37,139 nt of DNA, taken from the IMG/VR virus record IMGVR_UViG_3300028837_003362, positions 1-37,139 of that record; one strand, given 5' to 3'. Of this stretch, positions 23,370 through 31,359 are shown piece after piece (the stretch's first letter is position 1; the number at the start of each line of letters is the position of its first letter). The position numbers were made by a program, and so were the translations under genes. This stretch comes from a virus. The notes under the pieces were generated by a model. The model was not told the DNA's origin and did not search any database. It was given only the letters and a program-made list of their open reading frames with translations.

Positions 23370-24259
23370 TGAGAATTTTGATAACGGGGGGAACCGGGTT
23401 GCTTGGTGTTGCTTTGCAACGGTCGGCGCCTACTGGCAGTCAGGTATTTTCAATTTATTCTTCTGGTCGCTCTTTGTCTGAACAGCTTCTGTTCCCTATA
23501 GTTGTCTCTAATGTGGTTAATAGAGAGAAGATGCAAGCGATTTTTGAATGGACCCTGCCTGACGTTGTGATTCATACGGCTGCTATTGGGAGCGTTGATT
23601 TTGCTGAAAAGAATCGTGAGCAGGCTAGAAAAGTCAATGTAGGTGGGACAAGAGTTGTTGCTGAGCTGTGCCAAGTTTTTAAGTCCCGACTTGTTTATAT
23701 ATCTTCAAATGCTGTTTTTGATGGTCGTGCTCCGTTTTATTCCGAGGCTGCGCCAGTCAACCCGATCAATTATTACGGGCAATTAAAAGTTGAAGCCGAA
23801 AATATTGTTCGTGAAAGTAGTATATCATGGATCATCATTCGTCCTATTTTGATGTATGGTTGGCCATATCCTGGTGGACGGGGCAATCCAGTGGTACGGT
23901 GGGTGCGCTCCCTGGAAGATGGTGAATTTATAAAGGTTGTTAATAATGTATTTAGCAAACCCCTCCCTGCGTGGTCGTGTGCAGAGGTTGTATGGGAAGC
24001 GATTCGCCAATGCCGAACCGGTGGAATATACCATGCTGCAGGGAGAGATCATTTATCCCTTTATCAGTTTGCCTTACGAGTTGCGAAAATATTTGATTTG
24101 GATTCAAGATTAATTATTCCGGTCCTGGATTCTTATTTCCCCGAGCTTGCACCACGTCCAAAAGATACGTCTTTTGAAACATTAAAGATGGAGAACGAAC
24201 TGGGCGTTAAAGCTATCGGGGTTGAGGAAGGGCTTCTTCGCATGAGAGACCGACGATGA
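23369..24259 (+). CDS. NAD(P)-dependent sugar reductase/epimerase (RmlD-like SDR)
   Basis: Predicted 296-residue extended short-chain dehydrogenase. The nucleotide-binding motif GGTGLLG is at residues 7-13, VVIHTAAIG at 66-74, VYISSNAVFDG at 109-119, and the catalytic pair Y136 and K140 in YYGQLK. The layout is closest to dTDP-4-dehydrorhamnose reductase-like enzymes. It would reduce or epimerise a nucleotide sugar for the cassette's transferases. ATG 23369 overlaps the upstream TAA. No RmlA, B or C partner is present here. Confidence 0.85.
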   Translation: MRILITGGTGLLGVALQRSAPTGSQVFSIYSSGRSLSEQLLFPIVVSNVVNREKMQAIFEWTLPDVVIHTAAIGSVDFAEKNREQARKVNVGGTRVVAELCQVFKSRLVYISSNAVFDGRAPFYSEAAPVNPINYYGQLKVEAENIVRESSISWIIIRPILMYGWPYPGGRGNPVVRWVRSLEDGEFIKVVNNVFSKPLPAWSCAEVVWEAIRQCRTGGIYHAAGRDHLSLYQFALRVAKIFDLDSRLIIPVLDSYFPELAPRPKDTSFETLKMENELGVKAIGVEEGLLRMRDRR

Positions 24260-24963
24260 GCGATGTTACTATTCTTGTAGGGACATTAGATCCATATGAA
24301 GCAGCGTGGCCGGTTTTTTGTCATGGGATAGAAAAATATTGGCCGGATTGTCCCTGGCTTATTAAAGCCGCTACAAATTATCTCGATTTCCCTTGTGGTG
24401 AGGGCCTAAAAATTGGAGCTTATAAGAATTGGGCCAGGAATACTATATTAAGCTTGCAAAGATTAGACGCGCCAGTTGTTTTTTGGATGCTTGAGGACTC
24501 ATGGCTTACTGATTTTCCTAATACAGAAGCACTGAAACAATTTGCACAATATATTTTAGATGGCAAGACTGATTATATCAGGCTTATTAATTCGAAAGCA
24601 GTTAGGAGTGCCGGGCAGGCATCATTTGATGATAGGCTTTTTGTTTTTTCAGATAATTCTCGATACCGGGCTTCTCTTTGTCCGAGTATTTGGAATAGAC
24701 AAGCCTTTATCGATTTATTGAAGGATGGGGAGTCTGCATGGGACTTTGAAATAAAGGGCTCTGTGCGAAGTAGAGGGCATGTTTTTTGTTGTACGCTTGC
24801 CTGGGATTGGGTTTATCTCCCGATTGCTTTCCCGTCCAAAAATTCGGAGTGGTCCTGTACTCCAATTGGGCGTGGTAAGTGGACAGGAGTAGCGAAGAAA
24901 TACGTAGAGCGAGAAGGTTTATCGGTTGATTTTTCACGACGGCCTATTGATGGTGTAAAATGA
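24256..24963 (+). CDS. putative GT-A-like glycosyltransferase
   Basis: Predicted 235-residue protein starting MSDVTILVGTLDPYEAAWPV. The segment VVFWMLEDSWLTDFPN near 80 resembles the acidic metal site of GT-A enzymes, and ASLCPSIWNRQAFIDLL near 138 followed by SAWDFEIKGS matches uncharacterised glycosyltransferase-like proteins found in sugar clusters. It may be a divergent transferase; no classical DxD is seen. It overlaps genes on both sides. Confidence 0.5.
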   Translation: MSDVTILVGTLDPYEAAWPVFCHGIEKYWPDCPWLIKAATNYLDFPCGEGLKIGAYKNWARNTILSLQRLDAPVVFWMLEDSWLTDFPNTEALKQFAQYILDGKTDYIRLINSKAVRSAGQASFDDRLFVFSDNSRYRASLCPSIWNRQAFIDLLKDGESAWDFEIKGSVRSRGHVFCCTLAWDWVYLPIAFPSKNSEWSCTPIGRGKWTGVAKKYVEREGLSVDFSRRPIDGVK

Positions 24964-25064
24964 AGGATTATCTTAAAGATTCTACGGTTAAAAAAGTACA
25001 GGATGCAATGGTCGCTGAGATGGGTGATCTTCACGGATTATATACAAAGGGATACGATGTTTAA
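24960..25064 (+). CDS. 34-residue hypothetical protein
   Basis: A short frame starting ATGA-coupled at 24960 and ending inside the next gene's start. The product MKDYLKDSTVKKVQDAMVAE and so on is charged and helical. Its codons carry the next gene's ribosome site (AAAGGGAT). It may be a coupling peptide or a small real protein. Confidence 0.4.
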   Translation: MKDYLKDSTVKKVQDAMVAEMGDLHGLYTKGYDV

Positions 25065-25929
25065 GATACATTACAGGAATTTACATGGTACAACAAATCT
25101 TCCCTGGCAAAAAGCCTTTCGTAAACATGGGGAGTTATCATTAGGGAATATAAGTTCTGGTGGATTCCCTGACGAGATAGATCATCTTCATTTGGGCGGG
25201 AGCTGTAAAGGTGCTGCTTCAATCAGGGGCAATCCAATAACTGTAACTGATGTAAAAAAGGTTCAGTCAGATACAGGATGCGCGGTCAGTGTGTTTTTTG
25301 GCGATCCCGTGGCCTCAAGATTTAGATTTCATCACGATTTACTTGATGCGGATATCCCAAGATTAAAGGTTTATTCAGCGGCTTTATACGGGACTCCTAT
25401 GTGGAGGCCTGAGGTTACCTGGGTTCTGCACCCCACGGATGAAGACATTTTTAAATTGGTTGAGCATAAAGAGAATGATACTGTTTTATTTGTTGGCACG
25501 CTTACGCCGAATAGAAGAGAGGTGATTTCTGCTCTTCGTGCGGTCGGCATAAAAGTTGATGTCGTTGGTAACGGGGGGAATATTCCATCAAAGTTTGGGA
25601 AAGACCTTGTTAAACTATCCAGGAATTATTCGATAAGTATCGGTATCGCTTACGATGAGGATAGGCCGAAGACCAGGTACTCTTCTACGCGATTGCCGAA
25701 CGCCCTGGCAATGGGGTTGGTTTATATGGAATCCGATTTTGATTTGACCGGAGTTTTTTACCCAAGCGAGATTATTCAATGGCGCAGAATTACTGATTTG
25801 ATTTACAAGATCAGATACTACCAACGCAATATTGAAGGCGGTCGTAGAATTATGGAGAGAGGCCGTGCAAGAGTCATGGGGAATTGGACATTCAATAAAT
25901 TAGCTGAAAGATTTATAAGAGAAAAATGA
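25057..25929 (+). CDS. GT-B-type glycosyltransferase
   Basis: Predicted 290-residue protein. Its C-terminal half resembles CgeB/group 1 transferases: TVLFVGTLTPNRREVISAL near 147, VDVVGNGG, and YSSTRLPNALAMGLVYMESD near 205, the nucleotide-sugar binding loop. The N-terminal half is short, as in compact GT-B proteins. ATG 25057 is chosen over the upstream end of the frame because AAAGGGAT lies five bases before it. Acceptor unknown. Confidence 0.7.
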   Translation: MFKIHYRNLHGTTNLPWQKAFRKHGELSLGNISSGGFPDEIDHLHLGGSCKGAASIRGNPITVTDVKKVQSDTGCAVSVFFGDPVASRFRFHHDLLDADIPRLKVYSAALYGTPMWRPEVTWVLHPTDEDIFKLVEHKENDTVLFVGTLTPNRREVISALRAVGIKVDVVGNGGNIPSKFGKDLVKLSRNYSISIGIAYDEDRPKTRYSSTRLPNALAMGLVYMESDFDLTGVFYPSEIIQWRRITDLIYKIRYYQRNIEGGRRIMERGRARVMGNWTFNKLAERFIREK

Positions 25930-26000
25930 GACTGTTCGGAAGTATTGGTTTTTATAGACCGAAGACGCATGGGGCGCTTATGTGCGTACAAAAAAGATGA
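25926..26000 (+). CDS. 24-codon ORF, possible gene remnant
   Basis: A short frame coupled at both ends: its ATG overlaps the previous stop and its TGA overlaps ATG 25997. The product MRLFGSIGFYRPKTHGALMC and so on reads like the N-terminus of a longer protein that is no longer present. It could be a leader or the scar of a deleted gene. Confidence 0.35.
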   Translation: MRLFGSIGFYRPKTHGALMCVQKR

Positions 26001-26488
26001 TATTGCTTAGAGACATCAAAGAATCTGATTTAGAGAACTTGCGCCGATGGCGAATGTCTCCGGAGGTAACAAAATATCTATTTACAGACCCGGTTATAAC
26101 AGAAGAAGATCAGAAACGGTGGTACGAAGAAATGAAGAAGGGGGGCGATATTTATTGGGTCGTCAATTTTAAAGGTGTAGATATAGGATATGCCTCTTTG
26201 AACAGAATTGATACTCAAAGCAAAAGTGCTGACCCGGGGGTATATATTGGTGAGGCTGAATATCGCGGGGTCGGATTGGGCGGGGGTATATTAAAAATGG
26301 TTGAGGAGTATGCTTTCGAGGTCCAGAATTTGCGCAAGCTGTATGGCTATATTTTGTCCGGGAACCGTCCAGCCATAAAAATTTATATTAAGAATGGTTG
26401 GGTAAGAGAAGGTGTTTTGGAATCTCATATTGTAAAGCATGGCAAGCTGCATGACGTTGAAATAATGTCCCTGCTGAGGAGTCCATGA
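25997..26488 (+). CDS. GNAT-family N-acetyltransferase (sugar-modifying)
   Basis: Predicted 163-residue acetyltransferase using acetyl-CoA. Landmarks: LLRDIKESDLENLRRWR, WYEEMKKGG, VDIGYASLNRID, YIGEAEYRGVGLGGG (the acetyl-CoA loop, near 85-100) and GNRPAIKIYIKNGWVREG at the family C-terminus. The pattern matches PseH-like enzymes that acetylate the 4-amino group of a nucleotide amino sugar, which fits the aminotransferase upstream. ATG 25997 is preferred because it overlaps the previous stop; GTG 25982 is also in frame. Confidence 0.85.
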   Translation: MILLRDIKESDLENLRRWRMSPEVTKYLFTDPVITEEDQKRWYEEMKKGGDIYWVVNFKGVDIGYASLNRIDTQSKSADPGVYIGEAEYRGVGLGGGILKMVEEYAFEVQNLRKLYGYILSGNRPAIKIYIKNGWVREGVLESHIVKHGKLHDVEIMSLLRSP

Positions 26489-27351
26489 AAATAAAAATTG
26501 TTGCTCTTTCAGATGCCATGCGGAACATCAAAGATGGTGACTACTGGGTCAAAAAAGACCTTGAGGCAGAATTTGCAAAAAGAGGTTACGAGATAGTGGA
26601 TAGCAGGGCTGACTTAGATTTTTATTTATTTGGATTGTATACCTCTGCTCATCACATGTCGGCACCTCGAAGATTTTGTTGGGTATACTCACATCCGGAT
26701 TTGATAGGGAGAGATCAATGGCCTAATTTTGCAAAGCAGTTTGAACACATATTTGTTCTTTCAAGTGACTTTATCTTTAGTGAAAAGTTTAAAGGACACA
26801 AAGCTTCGGTGTTGCTTGGAGCTTCTTCAAAAGAATTTGTGCCCCGCAAAGAGATTAAATATGACATCGTCTTTGTGGGATCCATGAGGCATGGCAAAAG
26901 GCTGGATACGATAAGGCATCTTGTTGAATCTGATAAATATAAAATTTGTATTGCTGGTCTTGGATGGCCGAAGGCCTTGGGCAATCTAATAGAAAAAGTT
27001 GATTACAAGGGTGACTATGTTGACAATCACCTTTTAGGGAATCTTTTCAATCAGGGGTTGCTTTCATTTTATTCAGCTCATGAAGATATGCGGTCGGCCG
27101 GTTTTGTTGCTGTTCGAATCTTGGATATTTTTAGAAGTAGCGAGTGTTTATGTATATCAGACGAAAACGCAGGTCTTAAAGACATATTCAGGGCTATCCC
27201 AACATATGAGAATGTAAATGAATTAATGCTTAAGATAGATTGGTATTTAGAGCATTCAGTGGAACGCGCAATGGTTGCAGAACAATGCAGGCAGGACGCC
27301 GAGCAACACACCTTCGGTAGGGCTGTCACGGAGATTGAAAGATGGATATAA
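26485..27351 (+). CDS. CgeB-like GT-B glycosyltransferase
   Basis: Predicted 288-residue protein. YDIVFVGSMRHGKRLDTI near 130, ICIAGLGWP near 154, and the C-terminal DMRSAGFVAVRILDIFRSSE and LCISDENAGLKDIF pattern are typical of CgeB-like glycosyltransferases. The N-terminal half carries VALSDAMRNIKDGDYWVKKD and HPDLIGRDQWPNF. No membrane segment. It overlaps both neighbours by four to ten bases. Confidence 0.7.
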   Translation: MKIKIVALSDAMRNIKDGDYWVKKDLEAEFAKRGYEIVDSRADLDFYLFGLYTSAHHMSAPRRFCWVYSHPDLIGRDQWPNFAKQFEHIFVLSSDFIFSEKFKGHKASVLLGASSKEFVPRKEIKYDIVFVGSMRHGKRLDTIRHLVESDKYKICIAGLGWPKALGNLIEKVDYKGDYVDNHLLGNLFNQGLLSFYSAHEDMRSAGFVAVRILDIFRSSECLCISDENAGLKDIFRAIPTYENVNELMLKIDWYLEHSVERAMVAEQCRQDAEQHTFGRAVTEIERWI

Positions 27352-28070
27352 AAACCTGCTTTGCAATGGTTATAACTAGAAACTACCTTACCATGGCACA
27401 GGTGGCCCTGCGGAGTTTGCGATTAAATAGTGGGTTTGATATTCCATGCTATATATTTTGTACTGATAACGCGGATCCGAGTCAAGATTATCAATCAATA
27501 GATTACAGGACCGACGCACTTTTTGCCTTATATGACAATCTAATAATCCAAAAAGTAGATACGGAGAAATACAAACAGTATGGGAAGGAGTGGCCTGGTT
27601 ATTGGAGTCATGAAGTATTTAACATTAAGGGATATGATAGGGTAATTTTCAGCGATGCTGATGTTATTTGCCTTGGAAAATTAACCGACCTCCCCGTGGT
27701 TGATCTTGGGATGGTATTCGAAAATCCACGGAACCAGTTCTTTGCCGGTTTTCTTTCAGTTGGGAAGAAGTATCTTAATGCAGAAACGTACAATGCGGTT
27801 TTAAAACATCAAAAAAAACCTGGGACCTGGGGCCGGGATCAAGCTGTTTATAATGAATACTTTAAAAAAGGTGAAATAACAGAGCTCCCCGGCAAATATA
27901 CCACGGTGACAAATAAAAAATGTGATGATATCAGAATGTTGCATTATATTTTTAAGCCAGGCCCGACCTCAAGATTGTCTCCAGAATATCGTAAATTATG
28001 GAATGTTCATGCGTTAGCAGTAGACGAAGAGTTAAAGAAGGCCGGATTGTTTCAACAACCCTGCAAGTGA
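27342..28070 (+). CDS. GT8-type glycosyltransferase
   Basis: Predicted 242-residue GT-A enzyme of the glycogenin/LPS galactosyltransferase type. Its metal site is DAD at 105-107 in YDRVIFSDADVIC, and AGFLSVGKKYL, GRDQAVYNEYF and MLHYIFKPGP supply the remaining family landmarks (the last with the usual His before the C-terminus). It probably transfers glucose or galactose from UDP-sugar. It overlaps the preceding gene. Confidence 0.82.
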   Translation: MDIKTCFAMVITRNYLTMAQVALRSLRLNSGFDIPCYIFCTDNADPSQDYQSIDYRTDALFALYDNLIIQKVDTEKYKQYGKEWPGYWSHEVFNIKGYDRVIFSDADVICLGKLTDLPVVDLGMVFENPRNQFFAGFLSVGKKYLNAETYNAVLKHQKKPGTWGRDQAVYNEYFKKGEITELPGKYTTVTNKKCDDIRMLHYIFKPGPTSRLSPEYRKLWNVHALAVDEELKKAGLFQQPCK

Positions 28071-28085
28071 AGGGAGATCGATTCT

Positions 28086-28631
28086 ATGGCAATGACAGGA
28101 TTACAAACAGTTCTTGATAATATTAGGCCAAGCTTTGAGTACAATGTTTTGCATGTCGAAAAGTTTTTGATCGGTAAAGGCCTCGATATGGGCTGTGGTA
28201 ATTGCCCCTTGCTCAGAGGTGACTGCTTCCACGTAGACCAGGCCCCGCAGCCGATAGCCGCCGAACAGGTTGGCCAAGGCTGGGTTATTCGGGCGGATGC
28301 TGTAAAATTTGATCCTGGGTACAAGGTTGATTATGTATTTTCATCTCATATGGTTGAAGATCTTCCGACAAAACAGGCAATGATAGATTGCTTAAATGGG
28401 TGGGTTGAGTTGCTGAATCCGGGAGGGCATATCGTGCTTTTGATCCCTAACATGCAGGATAGGCTTTACCCTACGGTTGCCGAGGGCGGGAACCCGTCTC
28501 ACCGTATTGATGTCGGGGTTCCGTTTATAAATGAGATCGAACCTGATTTGAAAGATTTGAAGCTTATTCAGATTGATACCATCCCGCACAATAAGAGCTG
28601 TACGCTGGATGTGGTGTTTAAAAAAATATGA
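28086..28631 (+). CDS. class I SAM-dependent methyltransferase
   Basis: Predicted 181-residue methyltransferase. The AdoMet motif GLDMGCGNCPL is at 32-42, VDQAPQP supplies the acidic strand end, VDYVFSSHMVEDL lies near 83-95 and LLNPGGHIVLLIPNMQDR near 113-130. Proteins of this type often follow glycosyltransferases in O-antigen and phage clusters. GAAGGGAG precedes ATG 28086. It closes the cassette; its stop overlaps the next gene as ATGA. Confidence 0.8.
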   Translation: MAMTGLQTVLDNIRPSFEYNVLHVEKFLIGKGLDMGCGNCPLLRGDCFHVDQAPQPIAAEQVGQGWVIRADAVKFDPGYKVDYVFSSHMVEDLPTKQAMIDCLNGWVELLNPGGHIVLLIPNMQDRLYPTVAEGGNPSHRIDVGVPFINEIEPDLKDLKLIQIDTIPHNKSCTLDVVFKKI

Positions 28632-28819
28632 AATCACGAAAAGGAATAACCCGCAGAGAAAAGGCTGTGATCTTGGAAGCTGTTAAAAAGCATTCAGGTG
28701 AAGACGCAGAGATCGAGGTTGAGACTGAACGGCGCACTTATCGAATTAAAATAGAAAACGGCGTAGCGATCCTGCCTTCAGGTAAGGCGTTTGAAGTTGA
28801 TGCGAGACACATATGCTGA
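28628..28819 (+). CDS. small basic hypothetical protein
   Basis: Predicted 63-residue protein: a basic N-terminal helix (KSRKGITRREKAVILEAVKK) followed by beta strands (AEIEVETERRTYRIKIENGV). It is coupled to the last cassette gene. It is unclear whether it belongs to the cassette or to the neck genes. Not recognised. Confidence 0.55.
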   Translation: MKSRKGITRREKAVILEAVKKHSGEDAEIEVETERRTYRIKIENGVAILPSGKAFEVDARHIC

Positions 28820-29208
28820 CTTTATATGTTTTCCCATGCGACAATCCAAAGCTTCACGATCCAGAGAGGGCAAAAGCTTCTTTCGGGGATGCCGTGCAAT
28901 TCAGCCAAGCACTGAAAGATCGACGCCTGGACTTAGTATGCAATCACCAGATCCCATGGTACGGGTATGTTTTCTCTGATGAGTATCTCGACGATAAAGC
29001 GAAAGCAGCTCTACCAACTTTTTTGGCAGTCGGGGGTTTTGATTGCTTGATTCTAATGAAAAAGATTATGGTTGATGGAGAAATGAGAGTCACACAGGCA
29101 CCAAGGATATTCAAGAAAGATGTGAGGCTTGCTGAAAATACTCATATTCCGGAGGGCCACGATTCGCTTATCTTTGAACGGATGCTCGATGGCTGGATAC
29201 GCTCATGA
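28813..29208 (+). CDS. hypothetical neck-region protein
   Basis: Predicted 131-residue soluble protein starting MLTLYVFPCDNPKLHDPERA. It overlaps both neighbours. It lies directly before a minor tail/neck gene, so a structural or assembly role is likely, but no family is recognised. Confidence 0.55.
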   Translation: MLTLYVFPCDNPKLHDPERAKASFGDAVQFSQALKDRRLDLVCNHQIPWYGYVFSDEYLDDKAKAALPTFLAVGGFDCLILMKKIMVDGEMRVTQAPRIFKKDVRLAENTHIPEGHDSLIFERMLDGWIRS

Positions 29209-29720
29209 TTGCGATGAGGCTTGATAAAACCGATTTTGCCAGGGTCATGAAAGCCCTGAAGTCGATTCGGTATAAATTGAAGTGGCTGACTACGGTCGAT
29301 GGCGGCGAATTGAATCGACGATGCTCGATTGGCTATGCGCAGCTTCTTGTTAGAAATATTATGACTTTTCAGAGGCCAAGCCCTCCATATACCCCGAGAT
29401 ATAGAACGTGGAAATTTGAATATGGAAAAATGGGGTATCCGGCTCCATGGAGGCTTTACGGTGATCTTGTCAGGAATATTATTAATTTTAGGTCCGGCGC
29501 TGGTTGGATGGGTGGCATCCCCGCAAATGTGTATGACCAGGGGGGCAAATCGTGGGGCGGGAGGGGCGATAAAGGCAAGCCCAAGAGGATAGCCATGTAT
29601 GCAGCCGTTAATGAGCTTAGGCGCCCTGTTTTTGGCCCTACCATGGAAGAATACGCTCAGGACGCATGGCCTAAGCAGGGATCGCTTGCTTTGAAGGAAG
29701 TTGGGGGGGCTTGGAGGTAA
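29205..29720 (+). CDS. putative minor tail / neck protein (gp10-like)
   Basis: Predicted 171-residue basic protein. The segment RPSPPYTPRYRTWKFEYGKM followed by LYGDLVRNIINFRSG fits the tail-completion or virion-morphogenesis type proteins found between connectors and tail terminator. The C-terminus (YAQDAWPKQGSLALKEV) is helical. ATG 29205 overlaps the preceding stop. Confidence 0.55.
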   Translation: MIAMRLDKTDFARVMKALKSIRYKLKWLTTVDGGELNRRCSIGYAQLLVRNIMTFQRPSPPYTPRYRTWKFEYGKMGYPAPWRLYGDLVRNIINFRSGAGWMGGIPANVYDQGGKSWGGRGDKGKPKRIAMYAAVNELRRPVFGPTMEEYAQDAWPKQGSLALKEVGGAWR

Positions 29721-29722
29721 AG

Positions 29723-29956
29723 ATGATTGACGCCGAATTAGAACAGTTGCTCATTGGTAAAGAGATAAAAAGCGTAGAATTCCGGCATGGTATCTCTCCG
29801 CATTGTAATTACGTGAAAAATCTTATTTTTACGGATGGTATGAAGCTACATTTTCGGGTTGAGCCTAAATCGGATTTTAGGGCTCAGGTAATGGAGAAAC
29901 AAATTCCATGGATATGGGATGAAGTAACGGTTAATGGAGAATTGAAAAAGCGATGA
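29723..29956 (+). CDS. small hypothetical protein
   Basis: Predicted 77-residue protein. ATG 29723 is chosen because GGAGG lies five to nine bases upstream; an in-frame TTG at 29711 is unlikely. Beta-rich (IKSVEFRHGISPHCNYVKNL, KLHFRVEPKSDF). The stop overlaps the next gene. Function unknown. Confidence 0.6.
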   Translation: MIDAELEQLLIGKEIKSVEFRHGISPHCNYVKNLIFTDGMKLHFRVEPKSDFRAQVMEKQIPWIWDEVTVNGELKKR

Positions 29957-30174
29957 TCCTCAGAGTAGTAAATGTCCAGCCAAAAGACGTTTATATAACA
30001 TTCGAGATAAGCCTTAAGAACGCCGATTTGGTACTCGCCGGCCTCGAACAAAGCGAGGTCAAGTTTAAAGCCGAGGAGCCCGAAACGGTAGCTGCAAAAA
30101 ATGCGGTTGAAGGCCTTTTCAAAGATTTAAATGAAATAGTGGAGGGGTTGAGGAAAGATGGGGTATCGCCATGA
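29953..30174 (+). CDS. small hypothetical protein
   Basis: Predicted 73-residue protein: beta-rich first half (VYITFEISLKNADLVLAGLE) and an acidic helical second half (AKNAVEGLFKDLNEIVEGLR). ATGA overlap with the previous gene and a similar overlap with the next. Not recognised. Confidence 0.55.
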   Translation: MILRVVNVQPKDVYITFEISLKNADLVLAGLEQSEVKFKAEEPETVAAKNAVEGLFKDLNEIVEGLRKDGVSP

Positions 30175-30641
30175 GCCTTGATGCAACGGCCAGAGAGGCA
30201 AATATTCGGGATAGTATTAAGCGCTATTTCGTAACAAATCTTTATGATACCGAGGGCTTAGAGGTAATGTTTGATAAATCTCTATCTACCCCTGATCTGA
30301 CCGACAAATCTGTTGATAAGTGGGTGGTTATAAATTTTGGGGCGATGGTGCTTGGATCTTCGTCGGAGTTGTATCTAAATATCTTTGCGTGTTCCAGAAA
30401 AGACGCGGAGGGATTTAAGCTGGCTCAGACAAGAGACAAAGTTATGGGATATTTGTCAGACACGACAAAAACGGATTGTATGGCAAGGATCCCGTTTTAC
30501 AGGAGTTCTGCCACCGAGGCGTGGACGCTGATTGGGGCCCTTGTAGTACAAGAAGTTACAGAGGGACCTCAAATTGAGGCAGAGGACATGACAAAATTTA
30601 AACAATTGACTGTAAGATTATTTTGGTCTGCGAAAGTGTGA
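30171..30641 (+). CDS. putative tail terminator
   Basis: Predicted 156-residue protein in the usual place of the tail terminator, before the tail tube gene. The order fits: an N-terminal helix (REANIRDSIKRYF), then KWVVINFGAM, LYLNIFACSRKDAEGFKLAQ, and C-terminal strands (FKQLTVRLFWSAKV) as in small alpha/beta terminator proteins that cap the tube. Called by position and general pattern. Confidence 0.5.
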   Translation: MSLDATAREANIRDSIKRYFVTNLYDTEGLEVMFDKSLSTPDLTDKSVDKWVVINFGAMVLGSSSELYLNIFACSRKDAEGFKLAQTRDKVMGYLSDTTKTDCMARIPFYRSSATEAWTLIGALVVQEVTEGPQIEAEDMTKFKQLTVRLFWSAKV

Positions 30642-30648
30642 TGTTATA

Positions 30649-31359
30649 ATGATAAAGGGGTCGAAACATTCCGTGGAAACAAGAAAAAAGATATCAGAGA
30701 TTCAGCGGGGCAGAAAAACCTCTATTGAGACTAGAGAAAAAATGTCAAAAGCTCAGCGGGGGAGAAAAGTTTCCGCCGAAGGTAGAAAGAGAATGTCAGA
30801 AGCTCAGTGTGGAAGAAAAAGGGCGTCTATTGAAGCGAGAAGAAAGATGTCAGAATCTCGTACAGGCAAAAAGGCTTCTGCTGAAACCAAAAGAAAGATG
30901 TCAGAATCCGCGCGTGGCAGGAAGTGTTCAGCGGAGACGAGAAAGAAAATATCAAGAATTCATAAAGGAAAAGTGGTTTCTATTGAAGCGAGAAGAAAAA
31001 TGTCGAAGGCCCAGACTGGTAAAAAACTTTCTGCTGAACATAGAAAGAGAATATCGGAAGCTCAGCGTGGGGGGAAGCATTATAACTGGAAAGGTGGTAT
31101 TTCTTGTGAGCCCTATTGTGATGCTTGGGCAGATCAAGAATATAAGGAATCCATTAAAGAGCGTGATGGTTTCCAATGCCAAAATCCGGAATGTTGGGGA
31201 AAAGATACCATGCTCACGGTTCATCATATTAATTATATTAAGAAGGATTGTCATCCTGATAATCTGATTACACTGTGCAGATCTTGTAATTCAAGAGCTA
31301 ATACTAACCGAGATTATTGGAGTAGTTTGTATCAAGGCATGAGGAAAAAGGTAGCATGA
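30649..31359 (+). CDS. HNH homing endonuclease with eight NUMOD3 repeats
   Basis: Predicted 236-residue nuclease, very basic. Residues 4-140 are eight NUMOD3 units of 17-18 residues (pattern GRKxSxExRxKMSEAQR), known DNA-binding modules of homing endonucleases. Residues about 140-236 form an HNH domain: YNWKGGIS, the zinc pair QCQNPEC, the catalytic VHHINYI, and LCRSCNSRAN. Typical family members carry one to three NUMOD3 units, so eight is many. It lies between tail genes with no relation to assembly, so it is a selfish mobile gene. ATG 30649 follows the terminator stop by a few bases. Confidence 0.92.
   Translation: MIKGSKHSVETRKKISEIQRGRKTSIETREKMSKAQRGRKVSAEGRKRMSEAQCGRKRASIEARRKMSESRTGKKASAETKRKMSESARGRKCSAETRKKISRIHKGKVVSIEARRKMSKAQTGKKLSAEHRKRISEAQRGGKHYNWKGGISCEPYCDAWADQEYKESIKERDGFQCQNPECWGKDTMLTVHHINYIKKDCHPDNLITLCRSCNSRANTNRDYWSSLYQGMRKKVA
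30658..31068 (+). repeat. 51-bp coding repeats (NUMOD3 array)
   Basis: Eight consecutive units of 51 bases (one has 54) encode the NUMOD3 modules. They are diverged in sequence but keep codon phase, so they are old protein-level repeats, not recent slippage. Confidence 0.85.

Noticed and set aside
30725-31267. 180-codon + strand frame inside the HNH gene
   Set aside because: It is a shadow in another frame of the NUMOD3 repeats; the HNH frame has all catalytic motifs.
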